Positions 23,703 through 33,314 are shown, counted from the stretch's first letter. The stretch: 64,000 nt of DNA from Methanocorpusculum labreanum Z (GCF_000015765.1 NC_008942.1:1379921-1443920); one strand, 5' to 3'. Translations and numbers: made by a program. Notes: generated by a model from the sequence alone, not told the origin.

Positions 23703-24427
23703 ACGAAGTAGGCATCTCCACAAATTGCGTAATGGATCTGCCGCTTGAACGGGCACTCACCATACTGGAGCCGCTCACACATCTTGTGGAGATCCAGTGC
23801 GATGCAAATCATTCTCTCTTTCGACATGCATCCGTTCTGGATAAATTCGATCTGCGTTACACGATTCATGCACCGACTGCCGACGGGAATATTGCCGAAT
23901 CGTTTGAGCCGATCCGCAAAGCAAGCATCGCGGTGATTAAAGAAACTGCAGAAATCGCAGACTTGGTGGGCGCGAAAAAACTGGTGATCCATCCGGGATT
24001 CTGCCTTGATCCAACATGCAGGAAAGCGTCAGTCTCTGCTCTGCACAGATCGATTCAGGAGCTTGGCGATCTTCAGGAGGAGTTCTCCGTCCGGTTCGTC
24101 ATGGAAAATCTCGGATCGATGGACTGCTGCTTTTTTCAAAACACGGAACTTATCCAGGACCTTCGTGCAGCGGGACTTGGACTGGCTCTGGATGTGGGAC
24201 ATGCAAATCTTACCGGAACGCTCGATGCATTTCTCAAGGAAAAACCGGATCATTTTCATCTCCACGACAATAAAGGAATGTGCGATGAACATGCCGCTTG
24301 CGGAACGGGGATAGTGGATTTTGGAAAAATTCTTCCGGAGATCGGAGATGCGACGCTGATCCTTGAAGTTCTCAAACTCAAGGATGTCAAGCCCAGTCTG
24401 GAGTATCTGACATCTCTTGGATATTGA
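23699..24427 (+). CDS. sugar phosphate isomerase/epimerase-like TIM-barrel protein, in the corrinoid operon
   Basis: A 242-residue AP-endonuclease-2-type barrel, paralogous to 3849-4619, with the same metal-site series: TIHAPT, LVIHPGF, FVMENLGSM, LALDVGHANLTG, FHLHDNKG and final LILEVL. It is translationally coupled to btuD (ATGA overlap), so it probably works on something linked to the imported corrinoid, or is simply carried along. No substrate can be read. It lacks the 14 or so N-terminal residues that precede the first strand in its paralog. Confidence 0.78.
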   Translation: MNEVGISTNCVMDLPLERALTILEPLTHLVEIQCDANHSLFRHASVLDKFDLRYTIHAPTADGNIAESFEPIRKASIAVIKETAEIADLVGAKKLVIHPGFCLDPTCRKASVSALHRSIQELGDLQEEFSVRFVMENLGSMDCCFFQNTELIQDLRAAGLGLALDVGHANLTGTLDAFLKEKPDHFHLHDNKGMCDEHAACGTGIVDFGKILPEIGDATLILEVLKLKDVKPSLEYLTSLGY

Positions 24428-24575
24428 ACGTAATCCCGGTGAGAAACGAGGCCGCAAAGATCCGGTTTACTGTTCTGTGTAAATCCCGTACACCTCCTGA
24501 CTCAAAAATCCAACGCAAACTCATTTAACTGCATCAATCCTACAAATATATACTGTATCTACCGGAGGTTTACCC

Positions 24576-27317
24576 ATGCTAGAAAACGAATATCAGCTTG
24601 AATACTTCAAAGAAAACGGATTCATCCGCAAAATCTGTAAAAAATGCGGCAGTGCATTCTGGACCCTCGACCCAAACCGGGAGATTTGCGGGGATGCACC
24701 GTGTGAACCTTATCAGTTCATTGGAAATCCTATTTTCACAAAACACAGCCTTACGGAAATGCGGGAGGCATATCTCTCCTTCTTCGAGAGACACGGCCAC
24801 ACGAGAATCAACAGATACCCGGTAGCCGCAAGATGGCGTGACGATATCTATCTTACCATTGCATCCATCGCAGATTTCCAGCCGTTCGTAACGAGCGGCG
24901 TATGCCCGCCGCCGGCAAACCCCCTGACGATCTCCCAGCCCTGTATCAGACTGAACGATCTTGACAACGTGGGAAGATCCGGCAGACACTTCACCTGCTT
25001 TGAGATGATGGCGCACCATGCCTTCAACACCGACGAGAAACCGATCTACTGGAAAGACCGCTGCCTTGAACTCTGCAGCGGATTTATCGAGTCACTCGGC
25101 GGAAACGTATTCGATCTCACCTACAAGGAAAATCCGTGGTTCGGCGGAGGAAATGCAGGACCAAGCGTCGAGGTCTTAATGGGTGGCCTCGAAGTGGCCA
25201 CACTCGTTTTCATGAACCTTTCCCGGAAGAACTCCGGCAAACCGCCTGTCAGTATCGACGGTAAAGACTACTACGAGATGCCTCTCAGAATCGTCGATAC
25301 AGGCTACGGCCTGGAACGATTCACCTGGGCATCCTGCGGAACGCCGACCGCCTACGACGCGGTCTTCCCGGAAATGATCCCGCGTATCCTCACCGCGGCA
25401 GGAATGGAGGACCGTCTGGAAAATCCCGAGGTCGAGCGCATCTTAGGACTGAACGCCAAGTTTGCCGGCCTCATGGATATCCGCGGCGAAAAGATCCGCG
25501 ACCTCAGACAGCAGGTGGCCGACGCGACCAACATCTCGGTTGCGAAACTCGAAGAGATCATCGTTCCGATGGAAACCGTGTATGCTCTCTGCGATCACAC
25601 AAGATGTCTCGCATACATGCTCGGCGATCTGATCGTTCCGTCCAACGTCCGCGAAGGATATCTCGCCCGTCTCGTTCTGAGACGCAGTATCAGAATGATG
25701 CAGGATCTCAATATGGATGACGACCTCGGCGATCTTGTGGTCAGTCAGATGAAGACGATCGGTCTTGCCAACTTCGAGCAGGATGAGGATATCGTCAGAC
25801 ACATCATCAACCGTGAGGTCGAGAAGTACGATACGACCATCGAACGCGGAACCAGAACCGTGCAGCGGGTTGGCCAGACCTACGTCAAGAAGAACGAACC
25901 GGTCCCGCTCGCTGAACTGATCACGCTCTACGACTCGCACGGCATTCCGGTCGATCTGATGGGAAAGATCCTAAAAGACACCGGCGCCGAGTTCGAGATC
26001 CCCGACGACTTCGATTCGCAGATCGCGGACATGCACTCCGAGAACGAGACGGAAAAACCTGTCTCGCCGCTCGCAAAATACGCAGAACGTATTGCCAAGA
26101 TCCCGGAGACCCGCAAGAGTTTCTACGAACGTCCCGCCGACATGGAGTTCGATGCAACGGTCTTAGACATCTTCGACAACTATGTTGTTCTGGACGCCAC
26201 TCTGTTCTACCCCGAGGGAGGAGGACAGCCGTCCGATACCGGTATGCTTGTGACGAAATCGACGATGGTCCGTGTTGACGAAGTCGTAAAGTGGGAAAAC
26301 GTCATCCTCCACAAGGTCCGGGAAAACACCCTTAAGCGCGGCGACAGAGTGAAAGGAGTTCTGGATGAGGACCGCCGGTGGGCACTTATGCGTCATCACT
26401 CGGCGACCCACATGGTTCTCCGCGCCGCAAAAGAGGTGCTTGGTCCACATGTCCACCAGGCCGGATCTCAGCTCTCGACCGACGTCGCACGGCTGGATAT
26501 CCGTCACTACACCCACATCACGCCCGAGGAGCTGAAACAGATGGAAACGATCGCCAACCGTCTGGTGATGGAGAATCTCCCGACAATGGTCAAGATCGAG
26601 AACAGAGTAAAGGCGGAGCAGAAGTTCGGGTTTGCCCTTTACCAGGGCGGTGTCCCCCCAGGAAAAGACATCCGTGTCGTTCAGATGGGTGCCGAGGTTC
26701 AGGCATGCGCCGGAACACACTGTCAGTCTACCGGCGAGATCGGTCCGATCAAGATCCTTAAACTGGAGCACATCCAGGACGGTGTCGAGCGTATCGAGTT
26801 CGCGGCAGGATTCGCGGCCCTTGATGCCATGCAGCATATCCAGAGCCTGCTGAATACATCCGCAGACACCTTGTCCGTGCAGACGGAAAATCTCCCCGGA
26901 TCGGTCGACCGGTTCTTCACCGAGTGGAAGGATCAGCGTAAAGAGATCGAAAAGCTCCGGGCAAAGATCGCTGAGCTCGAACTTTCACGGATCGAAGGCA
27001 TCAATATTGGCGGGGTCGAGGTCGTTATCAAACAGATCGACGTCTCCAGAAAGGAGCTTGTGACGGTCGCAGGAAAGATCGCCGAACGGGGCGGCGTGAC
27101 GGTTTTGATCACGACCGCTGACGGGCTTGGCGTCGTTGCCTCGTCAGGGACCGGGAAGATCCACGCAGGAAAACTGGTCGGCGAGGTTTGCGCAGAACTC
27201 GGCGGAAAAGGCGGAGGTAAGGAGAATCTCGCTCAGGGAGCGGGAGCGGATCCGTCAGCCGTCGGCAAGGCGCTTCTCAAAGCCGAGTCGTTCATCCGTG
27301 CAGAATTCAATTCATAA
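24576..27317 (+). CDS. alaS: alanyl-tRNA synthetase, archaeal type
   Basis: A 913-residue class II synthetase. The N-terminal Cys-containing leader (KICKKCGSAFWTLDPNREIC) is specific to archaeal AlaS. Class II core at about 60-300 (FFERHGHTRI, FTCFEMMAHHAF, GYGLERFTWAS). The editing domain has the zinc/water ligands HHSATH (about 608-613) and CAGTHCQSTGEI (about 708). C-terminal helical and C-Ala parts follow, ending in GGKGGGKENLAQGAG. A TATA-like ACAAATATATACTG lies about 30-40 bp upstream. The start ATG is preceded by GGAGG at good spacing. Confidence 0.96.
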   Translation: MLENEYQLEYFKENGFIRKICKKCGSAFWTLDPNREICGDAPCEPYQFIGNPIFTKHSLTEMREAYLSFFERHGHTRINRYPVAARWRDDIYLTIASIADFQPFVTSGVCPPPANPLTISQPCIRLNDLDNVGRSGRHFTCFEMMAHHAFNTDEKPIYWKDRCLELCSGFIESLGGNVFDLTYKENPWFGGGNAGPSVEVLMGGLEVATLVFMNLSRKNSGKPPVSIDGKDYYEMPLRIVDTGYGLERFTWASCGTPTAYDAVFPEMIPRILTAAGMEDRLENPEVERILGLNAKFAGLMDIRGEKIRDLRQQVADATNISVAKLEEIIVPMETVYALCDHTRCLAYMLGDLIVPSNVREGYLARLVLRRSIRMMQDLNMDDDLGDLVVSQMKTIGLANFEQDEDIVRHIINREVEKYDTTIERGTRTVQRVGQTYVKKNEPVPLAELITLYDSHGIPVDLMGKILKDTGAEFEIPDDFDSQIADMHSENETEKPVSPLAKYAERIAKIPETRKSFYERPADMEFDATVLDIFDNYVVLDATLFYPEGGGQPSDTGMLVTKSTMVRVDEVVKWENVILHKVRENTLKRGDRVKGVLDEDRRWALMRHHSATHMVLRAAKEVLGPHVHQAGSQLSTDVARLDIRHYTHITPEELKQMETIANRLVMENLPTMVKIENRVKAEQKFGFALYQGGVPPGKDIRVVQMGAEVQACAGTHCQSTGEIGPIKILKLEHIQDGVERIEFAAGFAALDAMQHIQSLLNTSADTLSVQTENLPGSVDRFFTEWKDQRKEIEKLRAKIAELELSRIEGINIGGVEVVIKQIDVSRKELVTVAGKIAERGGVTVLITTADGLGVVASSGTGKIHAGKLVGEVCAELGGKGGGKENLAQGAGADPSAVGKALLKAESFIRAEFNS

Positions 27318-27324
27318 CTACCAC

Positions 27325-27330
27325 TTTTTT
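27325..27330 (+). terminator. oligo-T terminator after alaS
   Basis: Six T residues 8 nt after the alaS stop; the next gene has its own short upstream region. Confidence 0.4.
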
Positions 27331-27385
27331 CGCAGTTTAGGAGAGGGTTATATCCGCTCGCATCCATACAAGTAGAGTACATATC

Positions 27386-27988
27386 ATGCAGGAAGAGAAT
27401 GTTGTTGTGCTGGAACACGGTTCCCTTGAGGCGCAAAAAGTTGCCAAGGCGATGTCTTCTCCCACATCTGCGGATCTATTCAACGCACTCACAGGAAATC
27501 CGCAGAGTGCCACGGCGCTTGCCGAGCGGACCGGACTTCCCCTTACAACTGTAAAATATCATCTGGAAAATATGCTTTCAGCAGGCTTGGTCGAGATCTC
27601 CAATACCAGGTGGAGCGAGAAGGGACGTGAGATGAAAATCTATGCGGTCAAAGATCAGGTTGTTGTGTTTGCTCCCCGAAAGACCGTTGATTTGAAAGGC
27701 ATCGCGGAGAGATACGGCACAATGGCCGGCGTAATCGCGATTGGCTGTTCCCTCGTTGTTGCCATCCCCCAGATGCTGAACCAGTTAACCGTCAGGGCAG
27801 GATATCCCATTCAAACCAGCGATACGGCAGAGATGTTTGCAATAAAGACGGCGGCGGGTCCGGCAGTGGAAAGCGTTTCATGGATGCCGTTGGTCCATAA
27901 TGTTGTACAGGGATTTCTGGTCATTTCCCTCGCCGTTTTAGCACTGATGATGGCATATGAAATATACCTTGTCAGAAAAAACGGATAA
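27386..27988 (+). CDS. membrane-anchored winged-helix (ArsR-like) protein
   Basis: A 200-residue protein. Residues about 15-95 form a winged helix (MSSPTSADLFNALT, ATALAERTGLPLTTVKYHLE, then a wing EISNTRWSEKGREMK). Two hydrophobic segments follow: GTMAGVIAIGCSLVVAIPQM at about 111-130 and VVQGFLVISLAVLALMMAYE at about 172-191. A short loop between them would face outside. This suggests a one-component membrane sensor-regulator with a cytoplasmic DNA-binding head. No ligand domain is recognised. A T6 tract at 27995 follows, interrupted by the element inserted at 28004. Confidence 0.72.
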   Translation: MQEENVVVLEHGSLEAQKVAKAMSSPTSADLFNALTGNPQSATALAERTGLPLTTVKYHLENMLSAGLVEISNTRWSEKGREMKIYAVKDQVVVFAPRKTVDLKGIAERYGTMAGVIAIGCSLVVAIPQMLNQLTVRAGYPIQTSDTAEMFAIKTAAGPAVESVSWMPLVHNVVQGFLVISLAVLALMMAYEIYLVRKNG

Positions 27989-28003
27989 AAAATCTTTTTT
28001 CTT

Positions 28004-28595
28004 ATAGGACTTACGCGGTGTGACCTCAACCAAAAAAACAACAACTGAAGTTCTATGAGATGTACTTTGATTTCGTTCACGGTCTTAGTGTAGACACAAG
28101 AGAAAAAACCAACCGCGAATCGGCGCGAATCCCGCAAGCCTTTGGCTTGCTCCCAGAATCGGATTTGCTTATCCTCACTTTCGCAATCCAGCTTCGCTGT
28201 CTTGCTCATCCCTTCATCGGGACCGTTCGGGCAAATCCTGTCGCTGCCCCGGCGGCTCCCATGATTGATTTACCTCTTTATCTTATATCGTGATTGTCAG
28301 TAAAATGGATATATTTCAGATTAAGAACTGCTCACTGAATCTCTCTCACAGGAGGCGCTGGGGCGCCGACAGGATTTGCCCGAACGGTCCCGATGAAGGG
28401 ACGAGCCGTCGTGTCTTAGCCGAGCAAATCTTTGATTTGCGAGGGACACGACGAGCGAGAGTGAGGAATAGCAAATCCGATTCGCCGCGCCCGAAGGGCG
28501 GATTCGCGCCGATTCGCGGTTGGTTTATCTCATGTTTCAACACCCAGTAATACCCTTACCGACGTGGATTAAGGATAACAACGTGTAAGTCCTAT
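28004..28595. mobile_element. non-autonomous palindromic transposable element, copy 2 (inverted relative to copy 1)
   Basis: A 592-bp element with ends ATAGGACTTACGCGGTGTG and GTGTAAGTCCTAT and a 4-bp target duplication TCTT at 28000-28003 and 28596-28599. Its reverse complement aligns along the whole length of copy 1 at 1225-1843, including the unique centre (CTGACAATCACGATATAAGA in copy 1 orientation). Copy 1 carries about 26 extra bases near 1405-1430. No transposase is encoded. Inserted right after the oligo-T tract of the 27386 gene. Confidence 0.82.
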
Positions 28596-28631
28596 TCTTT
28601 TTAATTTCGGAATAAAAACAGAAGTACCAAT

Positions 28632-30101
28632 TCAGAGATTGGTACGGTAGTTCGGTGCTTCATCGGTGATCAGGATGTCGTGGGGGTGGGACTCTTTCAG
28701 TCCCGCGGAGGTAATTCTGACGAACCTGGCATTCGTCCGCATAGTTTCGATATCCTTGCTTCCGGAATATCCCATCGCCGATTTGAGACCGCCGATCGTC
28801 TGATAGATGACATCGGTCACGGAACCGACATACGGAGTGGCACCTTCGACGCCTTCCGGAACATACTTGGTCGAGCCGATACCTTTCTTCTGGAAGTAGC
28901 GGTCGCTTGAATTTCCAGAGGTCATGACGCCGAGCGATCCCATGCCGCGGTACTGTTTGTATCTCCGGCCTTTGACGATGATCGTTTTACCTGGAGCCTC
29001 GTCGGTTCCGGCAAACATACTGCCCATCATTACTGACGAAGCGCCAGCTACGATTGCCTTGGCCACATCACCGCTGTATTTGACGCCGCCGTCTGCGATG
29101 ACCGGGACGCCACATGGATCTGCGACATCACATACGTTGGCGATGGCAGAGATCTGCGGAACGCCGACACCAGCAACGATACGGGTCGTACAAATCGAAC
29201 CTGGACCGATGCCGACTTTGATCCCGTCAACGAACCCTACAAGTTCGCCGGCAGCTTTCGAGGTGGCGATATTTCCGGCGACGACATCGCATGAGACGGC
29301 GCCTTTGATCGCTTTTACTCCCTGGACAACATGCATATTATGGCCGTGGGCACAGTCCACAACGATCGCATCAACGCCTGCCTCTGCGAGTTTTAATGCA
29401 CGCTCCATGTCGAACGGTCCAACTGCGGCGGCGACACGGAGTTTTCCGTTTGCATCGCGGTTGGCTTTCGGATACTGCTGTTTTTCAAGCAGATCCTGCA
29501 TGGTGATGATACCTGTCAGTCTGCCTTTGTCATCAACGACCGGAAGACGCTCGACCTTTTTGGTGTACATCATATTGATGGCATCATCTGCAGTGATATT
29601 GTCTTTCACGGCGATCGGTTTTTTGGTCATGATCGTTTCGACGGTTTCCGTCCCGGTCTTGTTAACAAGGCCGCGGACATCCCGGCGCGAAACGATGCCG
29701 AGAAGTTTGCCGTGAGGACCAACGACCGGCACGCCGCCGATCGAGTGGCGGTCCATGAGATTTGCCACAAGAGCAATGGTCGTGTCGGGGGTCACGTATC
29801 TGACATCACGTTCGATGACATTGTCAGCCGACTTAACGCGGGTGACAAAGGAGACCTCTTCATCGGGCGTACAGTTTCTGTGCAGAACGCCGATACCTCC
29901 GGCGCGTGCCATAGAAATTGCCATTTCCGCCTCGGTAACTGTGTCCATTGCCGCACTCACCAAAGGTATGGAGAGTGAAATGTTTTTAGAGAATCTGGAT
30001 CGAACATCTACATCATTTGGCTCTATCCAGGATTCTGCCGGTTCAATCAGCACATCATCGAAGGTGAGTGCCGTAGGGATGTTGAGTTTTTCTCCAAACA
30101 T
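28632..30101 (-). CDS. guaB: inosine-5'-monophosphate dehydrogenase
   Basis: About 489 residues from ATG 30101. It oxidises IMP to XMP with NAD, the committed step to GTP. N-terminal LTFDDVLIEP; tandem CBS domains at about 95-215 (DRHSIGGVPVV, MMYTKKVERLPVV); then the barrel with VVDCAHGH, the catalytic loop GPGSICTTRIV (Cys near 305) and the flap YRGMGSLG. The frame is open to 30176, but family members begin at MFGEKL, and GGTAA lies upstream. It follows mfnB by 5 nt and ends the minus-strand proS operon. Confidence 0.96.
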   Translation of the reverse strand: MFGEKLNIPTALTFDDVLIEPAESWIEPNDVDVRSRFSKNISLSIPLVSAAMDTVTEAEMAISMARAGGIGVLHRNCTPDEEVSFVTRVKSADNVIERDVRYVTPDTTIALVANLMDRHSIGGVPVVGPHGKLLGIVSRRDVRGLVNKTGTETVETIMTKKPIAVKDNITADDAINMMYTKKVERLPVVDDKGRLTGIITMQDLLEKQQYPKANRDANGKLRVAAAVGPFDMERALKLAEAGVDAIVVDCAHGHNMHVVQGVKAIKGAVSCDVVAGNIATSKAAGELVGFVDGIKVGIGPGSICTTRIVAGVGVPQISAIANVCDVADPCGVPVIADGGVKYSGDVAKAIVAGASSVMMGSMFAGTDEAPGKTIIVKGRRYKQYRGMGSLGVMTSGNSSDRYFQKKGIGSTKYVPEGVEGATPYVGSVTDVIYQTIGGLKSAMGYSGSKDIETMRTNARFVRITSAGLKESHPHDILITDEAPNYRTNL

Positions 30102-30106
30102 GTTGT

Positions 30107-30796
30107 TTACCTTACCATCTGAATCGCTTTCTTTACGAGACTTTCCTGAACCATGGTTGTTCTGTCTCCGCCGCAAACCATGCCGCGGACACCGATGATC
30201 TCTGGATCGATCTCTTTGAGGATCGGAAGATCCGCAAACTTCAGGGATCCGGCCAGAGCAGTGCCTATACCTAGGGATCGGTTCAGATCGGTGAAGTCTG
30301 TCAGAGAATCTTCGTTCATGAACTCGAATGTGCTTTTACCATCCTTCATCCCGGTATCGATCATAGAGAAATCTGCGCCGTATTCAGCTGCGAGCGGTGA
30401 GATGTCAAAAGGACTGATTGCACCGAGCCGTTCATAATCCGAGTAACCGGCAATAACAACGGTTTTTTCCGGAAAAGGTTCTTTGACGGCACGAACGACT
30501 GCTTCGATAACTTCTTTTGCAGCTTGTTTATCACTGAACATCAGACCGATCTTAACAAAATCAGCTCCGGCACAGGCAGCACCGTATGCAGCAAGAGAAG
30601 CGTTTCCCGGAGTCGGGCGGTAATCGCCGATAGCTGCGGAAACGGGAGTTGAAGAAGCCATACGTTTAATTTCGCGGATCACCCACGGAAAATTAGCGCC
30701 AAGCGACCCTTCGGCAGGGCGCTTCACATCAATAATGTCAGCATCGAGGCAGAACTTTGCCTCGTCTATTGAACTTGGGCTGACTAAGAGTTTCAT
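30107..30796 (-). CDS. mfnB: (5-formylfuran-3-yl)methyl phosphate synthase, methanofuran biosynthesis
   Basis: A 229-residue TIM-barrel enzyme (formerly UPF0264) that condenses two glyceraldehyde-3-phosphate molecules to the furan precursor of methanofuran. Signatures: MKLLVSPSSIDEA, DIIDVKRPAEGSLGANFPWV (with the Schiff-base Lys), AAIGDYRPTPG, ADFVKIGLM and GVRGMVCGG. Methanofuran is the substrate carrier for the FwdDB enzyme encoded at 37592. It is coupled to guaB downstream (5-nt gap). Confidence 0.93.
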   Translation of the reverse strand: MKLLVSPSSIDEAKFCLDADIIDVKRPAEGSLGANFPWVIREIKRMASSTPVSAAIGDYRPTPGNASLAAYGAACAGADFVKIGLMFSDKQAAKEVIEAVVRAVKEPFPEKTVVIAGYSDYERLGAISPFDISPLAAEYGADFSMIDTGMKDGKSTFEFMNEDSLTDFTDLNRSLGIGTALAGSLKFADLPILKEIDPEIIGVRGMVCGGDRTTMVQESLVKKAIQMVR

Positions 30797-30867
30797 GTAT
30801 ATTATGTGGCGGTTCGGGTTAATAGGGGTTACGTCTGAATGAGATAAGAAACCACAGATTCGCCGGA

Positions 30868-31182
30868 TTAATCGTGAAGATGCATCCCGGCGCGACGAAC
30901 GGCGAGCTCTTCTTCCACGAGATCAAAGTCCACATCAGCCGCTTTTAAAGCAACCATCATATGGAAAATGAGATCCGCTGCTTCTCCCACCGTTTTTTCA
31001 GAAACGCCGTTCTTTGCGGCGAGAATGAATTCAACGGCCTCTTCTCCTACCTTTTCAAGGGATTTGTCGATGCCCTTTTCATGAAACAGGAGATGCCGCA
31101 CATATGACTTCTCTAAACTTTCAGACGCCGCCCTTTCGCAGATGACCTGCCATAACTCATCGAATACTTTTGCATCCGTCAT
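30868..31182 (-). CDS. hisE: phosphoribosyl-ATP pyrophosphohydrolase
   Basis: A 104-residue all-helical MazG-like enzyme, second step of histidine synthesis. The motif KVGEEAVEFILAAKN with GEAADLIFHMMVALK carries the Glu/Asp metal ligands. Its start overlaps the nusA stop by 4 nt. Other his genes in the window (hisF, hisI) lie some 28 kb away, so the pathway is scattered. Confidence 0.93.
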   Translation of the reverse strand: MTDAKVFDELWQVICERAASESLEKSYVRHLLFHEKGIDKSLEKVGEEAVEFILAAKNGVSEKTVGEAADLIFHMMVALKAADVDFDLVEEELAVRRAGMHLHD

Positions 31183-31703
31183 ACGCTTCCTCTGTTCGGT
31201 ATGAGGATATCTCCAACCTCTTTACCATAAAACCTTCGGACCAGAATTCTGGCTTTTTCGATCGTCGACCCGCCTTTTCCGATAGCAAGACCGAAGTCCC
31301 CCCGTTCCGGAACGGTGATCATCACCGGTTCGTCCCGGCCGCCATACGAAACTGAAGCGACTTCGGCCGGCTTGAACATATTCGCGATGAAAACTTCGCG
31401 GTCCTCATCGAACTCGACCATCTCGATTCGTTTCCCAAGAACACGGGACATCTTTTTGATATTATCTCCGCCTTTCCCGATAGCAATCCCCATGTCTCCC
31501 TGACGGATAACATAGATGATCCGTTCAAACCGGTCATCAATGATACAGTCGATTGCGGTAGCTTTGGTCAGGATTCGAAGCTCCTCAATATAGCGGCGTT
31601 CTTTGAAGCCGAGGGTCCGGTCAAGCTCATGCATCTCATCTATCGGCATGCCGGATGCGGCTTTATCATTTTGTGTTTTTGAATATTGATCATTGTTTGA
31701 CAT
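31179..31703 (-). CDS. nusA: NusA-like transcription factor, two KH domains
   Basis: About 174 residues. Archaeal NusA consists only of the two KH RNA-binding domains: KH1 with DMGIAIGKGGDNIKKM (about 85-100) and KH2 with DFGLAIGKGGSTIEKA (about 145-160). Expected to bind nascent RNA in elongation or termination. The frame runs up to 31919 inside proS, but ATG 31703 is chosen because GAGGATATC precedes it. A polar 30-residue N-terminal tail (MSNNDQYSKTQNDK) is longer than usual for the family. It lies between proS and hisE. Confidence 0.88.
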   Translation of the reverse strand: MSNNDQYSKTQNDKAASGMPIDEMHELDRTLGFKERRYIEELRILTKATAIDCIIDDRFERIIYVIRQGDMGIAIGKGGDNIKKMSRVLGKRIEMVEFDEDREVFIANMFKPAEVASVSYGGRDEPVMITVPERGDFGLAIGKGGSTIEKARILVRRFYGKEVGDILIPNRGSV

Positions 31704-31752
31704 GATATCCTCTGTTTTTATATGAATTTTTTTGATTGTGTGTAAAATTATT

Positions 31753-33186
31753 TTAGTATGATCTGCCGACGAGAGCGGTTTTTCCCGGTTTGCCGCAGAC
31801 GATGCACGGTCCTTCATCATCGACGACATATTTGCTGCGGACACCCGTTCCAAGAAGGGATGAGTTGGTGAGCTCCTCAAGCTTATCGGCGCAGGCCTTC
31901 TCTCCGCACCAGTGAACAATGACGATGTTTTCCTCTAAACTCTGATTACACTCATCTACGGTCTTAACGGTCTTCAGATGACTGCTCAGATGGTCTTCGG
32001 CTTTTTCGAGGATCTGATCGTGTGCTTCATCAAGCAGACGCTTCACGGAATCGGCGGCATTTTCTCTTGGGATCGTGGTCTTGACGCCAAGCCTGTTTGC
32101 ACAGACGAGCTGATTATTGTCAAGATCGCGCGGGCCGAGTTCTACGCGAAGCGGCACGCCGTGGAGTTCCCAGTGATAATACTTGGCGCCCGGCCGCATA
32201 TCGCGTGCATCCGTTTTCACACGGAGCCCGGCGGCTTTCAGTTCGCTCTCGAGTTTTTCCACCGCAGCCATGATCTCGTCACCGCGTTTTCCAACGATGA
32301 TCGGGATGATAACGACCTGGGTCGGGGCAACGGTTGCCGGAAGGACCAGGCCTTTGTCATCACCGTGAACCGCGATGATCGCGGCAATGCATCTCTCGGA
32401 AATGCCGAAGCAGGTCTGCGAAGCAAGTTTCTGTTCGCCGTTCACATCCTCATAGGTGATATTATAGGTCGTGGAGAAGTGGTCGCCGAGATGGTGAACG
32501 GTTCCGATCTGCAGGGTCCGGCCGTCGGGCATGACTGCATCGATTGCCATCGTAAAGTCAGCTCCGGGGAACTTGTCCCAGTCCGGGCGGCGGGAGATGA
32601 TGATCGGCACACCGAGATCACGATAGAATTCGGTGGCAAGACCAAGCTCATACTCGACCTGTTTATTTGCATCGTCCCAGTCGGTGTGGACCGTGTGGGA
32701 TTCCATGAAAGAGGTGATTTCCCTAAGCCGGATCAGGGGGCGGGTGTGTTTTGTTTCATATCTAAAGGTGTTGACGACCTGATAGAGCTTTAATGGAAGA
32801 TCGGCGTGGGAACGTACCCACAGAGCGTACATCGGATAGATTGCCGTCTCACTGGTCGGACGAAGAGCGAGCTTAACGTCAAGCGGTGAGAGACCGCCGT
32901 GGGTGACCCAGTAGACCTCGTCCTCGAATCCTTTGATGTGCTCGGCTTCCTTCATGAACTCGGTTTCCGGGATGAGAAGGGGGAAGAGGGTTTCCTCGTG
33001 ATCTCTATTTAGAAGCGATCTAAGAAGGGTGTATGTGTGATTGCGGAGTGCAAATCCGAACGGATACCAGACGTAGAGTCCTTTGACGGGATACCTAACG
33101 TCCATAATATCCGCACGGCGGATAACTTCGTTGTACCATGCGCTAAAATCGGTACGGGAGGGGAGTGCCCCGGTTTCTTCTGCCAT
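31753..33186 (-). CDS. proS: prolyl-tRNA synthetase, archaeal/eukaryotic type
   Basis: A 477-residue class II enzyme. Motif 2 and 3 landmarks: [20 protein letters not shown] and the histidine-rich Pro site region [11 protein letters not shown]; anticodon-binding domain at about 290-380; and a C-terminal zinc-like domain ending [11 protein letters not shown] ... [17 protein letters not shown], the invariant C-terminal Tyr of archaeal ProS. First gene of the minus-strand run proS-nusA-hisE-mfnB-guaB. Divergent from the activase gene, with a 128-bp shared promoter region. Confidence 0.96.
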   Translation of the reverse strand: MAEETGALPSRTDFSAWYNEVIRRADIMDVRYPVKGLYVWYPFGFALRNHTYTLLRSLLNRDHEETLFPLLIPETEFMKEAEHIKGFEDEVYWVTHGGLSPLDVKLALRPTSETAIYPMYALWVRSHADLPLKLYQVVNTFRYETKHTRPLIRLREITSFMESHTVHTDWDDANKQVEYELGLATEFYRDLGVPIIISRRPDWDKFPGADFTMAIDAVMPDGRTLQIGTVHHLGDHFSTTYNITYEDVNGEQKLASQTCFGISERCIAAIIAVHGDDKGLVLPATVAPTQVVIIPIIVGKRGDEIMAAVEKLESELKAAGLRVKTDARDMRPGAKYYHWELHGVPLRVELGPRDLDNNQLVCANRLGVKTTIPRENAADSVKRLLDEAHDQILEKAEDHLSSHLKTVKTVDECNQSLEENIVIVHWCGEKACADKLEELTNSSLLGTGVRSKYVVDDEGPCIVCGKPGKTALVGRSY

Positions 33187-33314
33187 ATATTCACCTGAAG
33201 TAGTTATTATTGGGCCCTTGATAGTATTAATCCCACGTTCCGTCAGGAGACGCTTATCATGGAGATATATCCCACAAGATATATTGAAAAGCCGGACTAA
33301 TACTGCTTACATAA

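Noticed and set aside
28924-29715. A 263-codon plus-strand frame opposite guaB
   Set aside because: Antisense to a clear IMP dehydrogenase; Ser/Thr/Pro-rich shadow translation.
31704-31919. N-terminal extension of NusA into proS
   Set aside because: The extra 72 codons are the proS C-terminus in another frame; ATG 31703 has a good GAGGAT signal.
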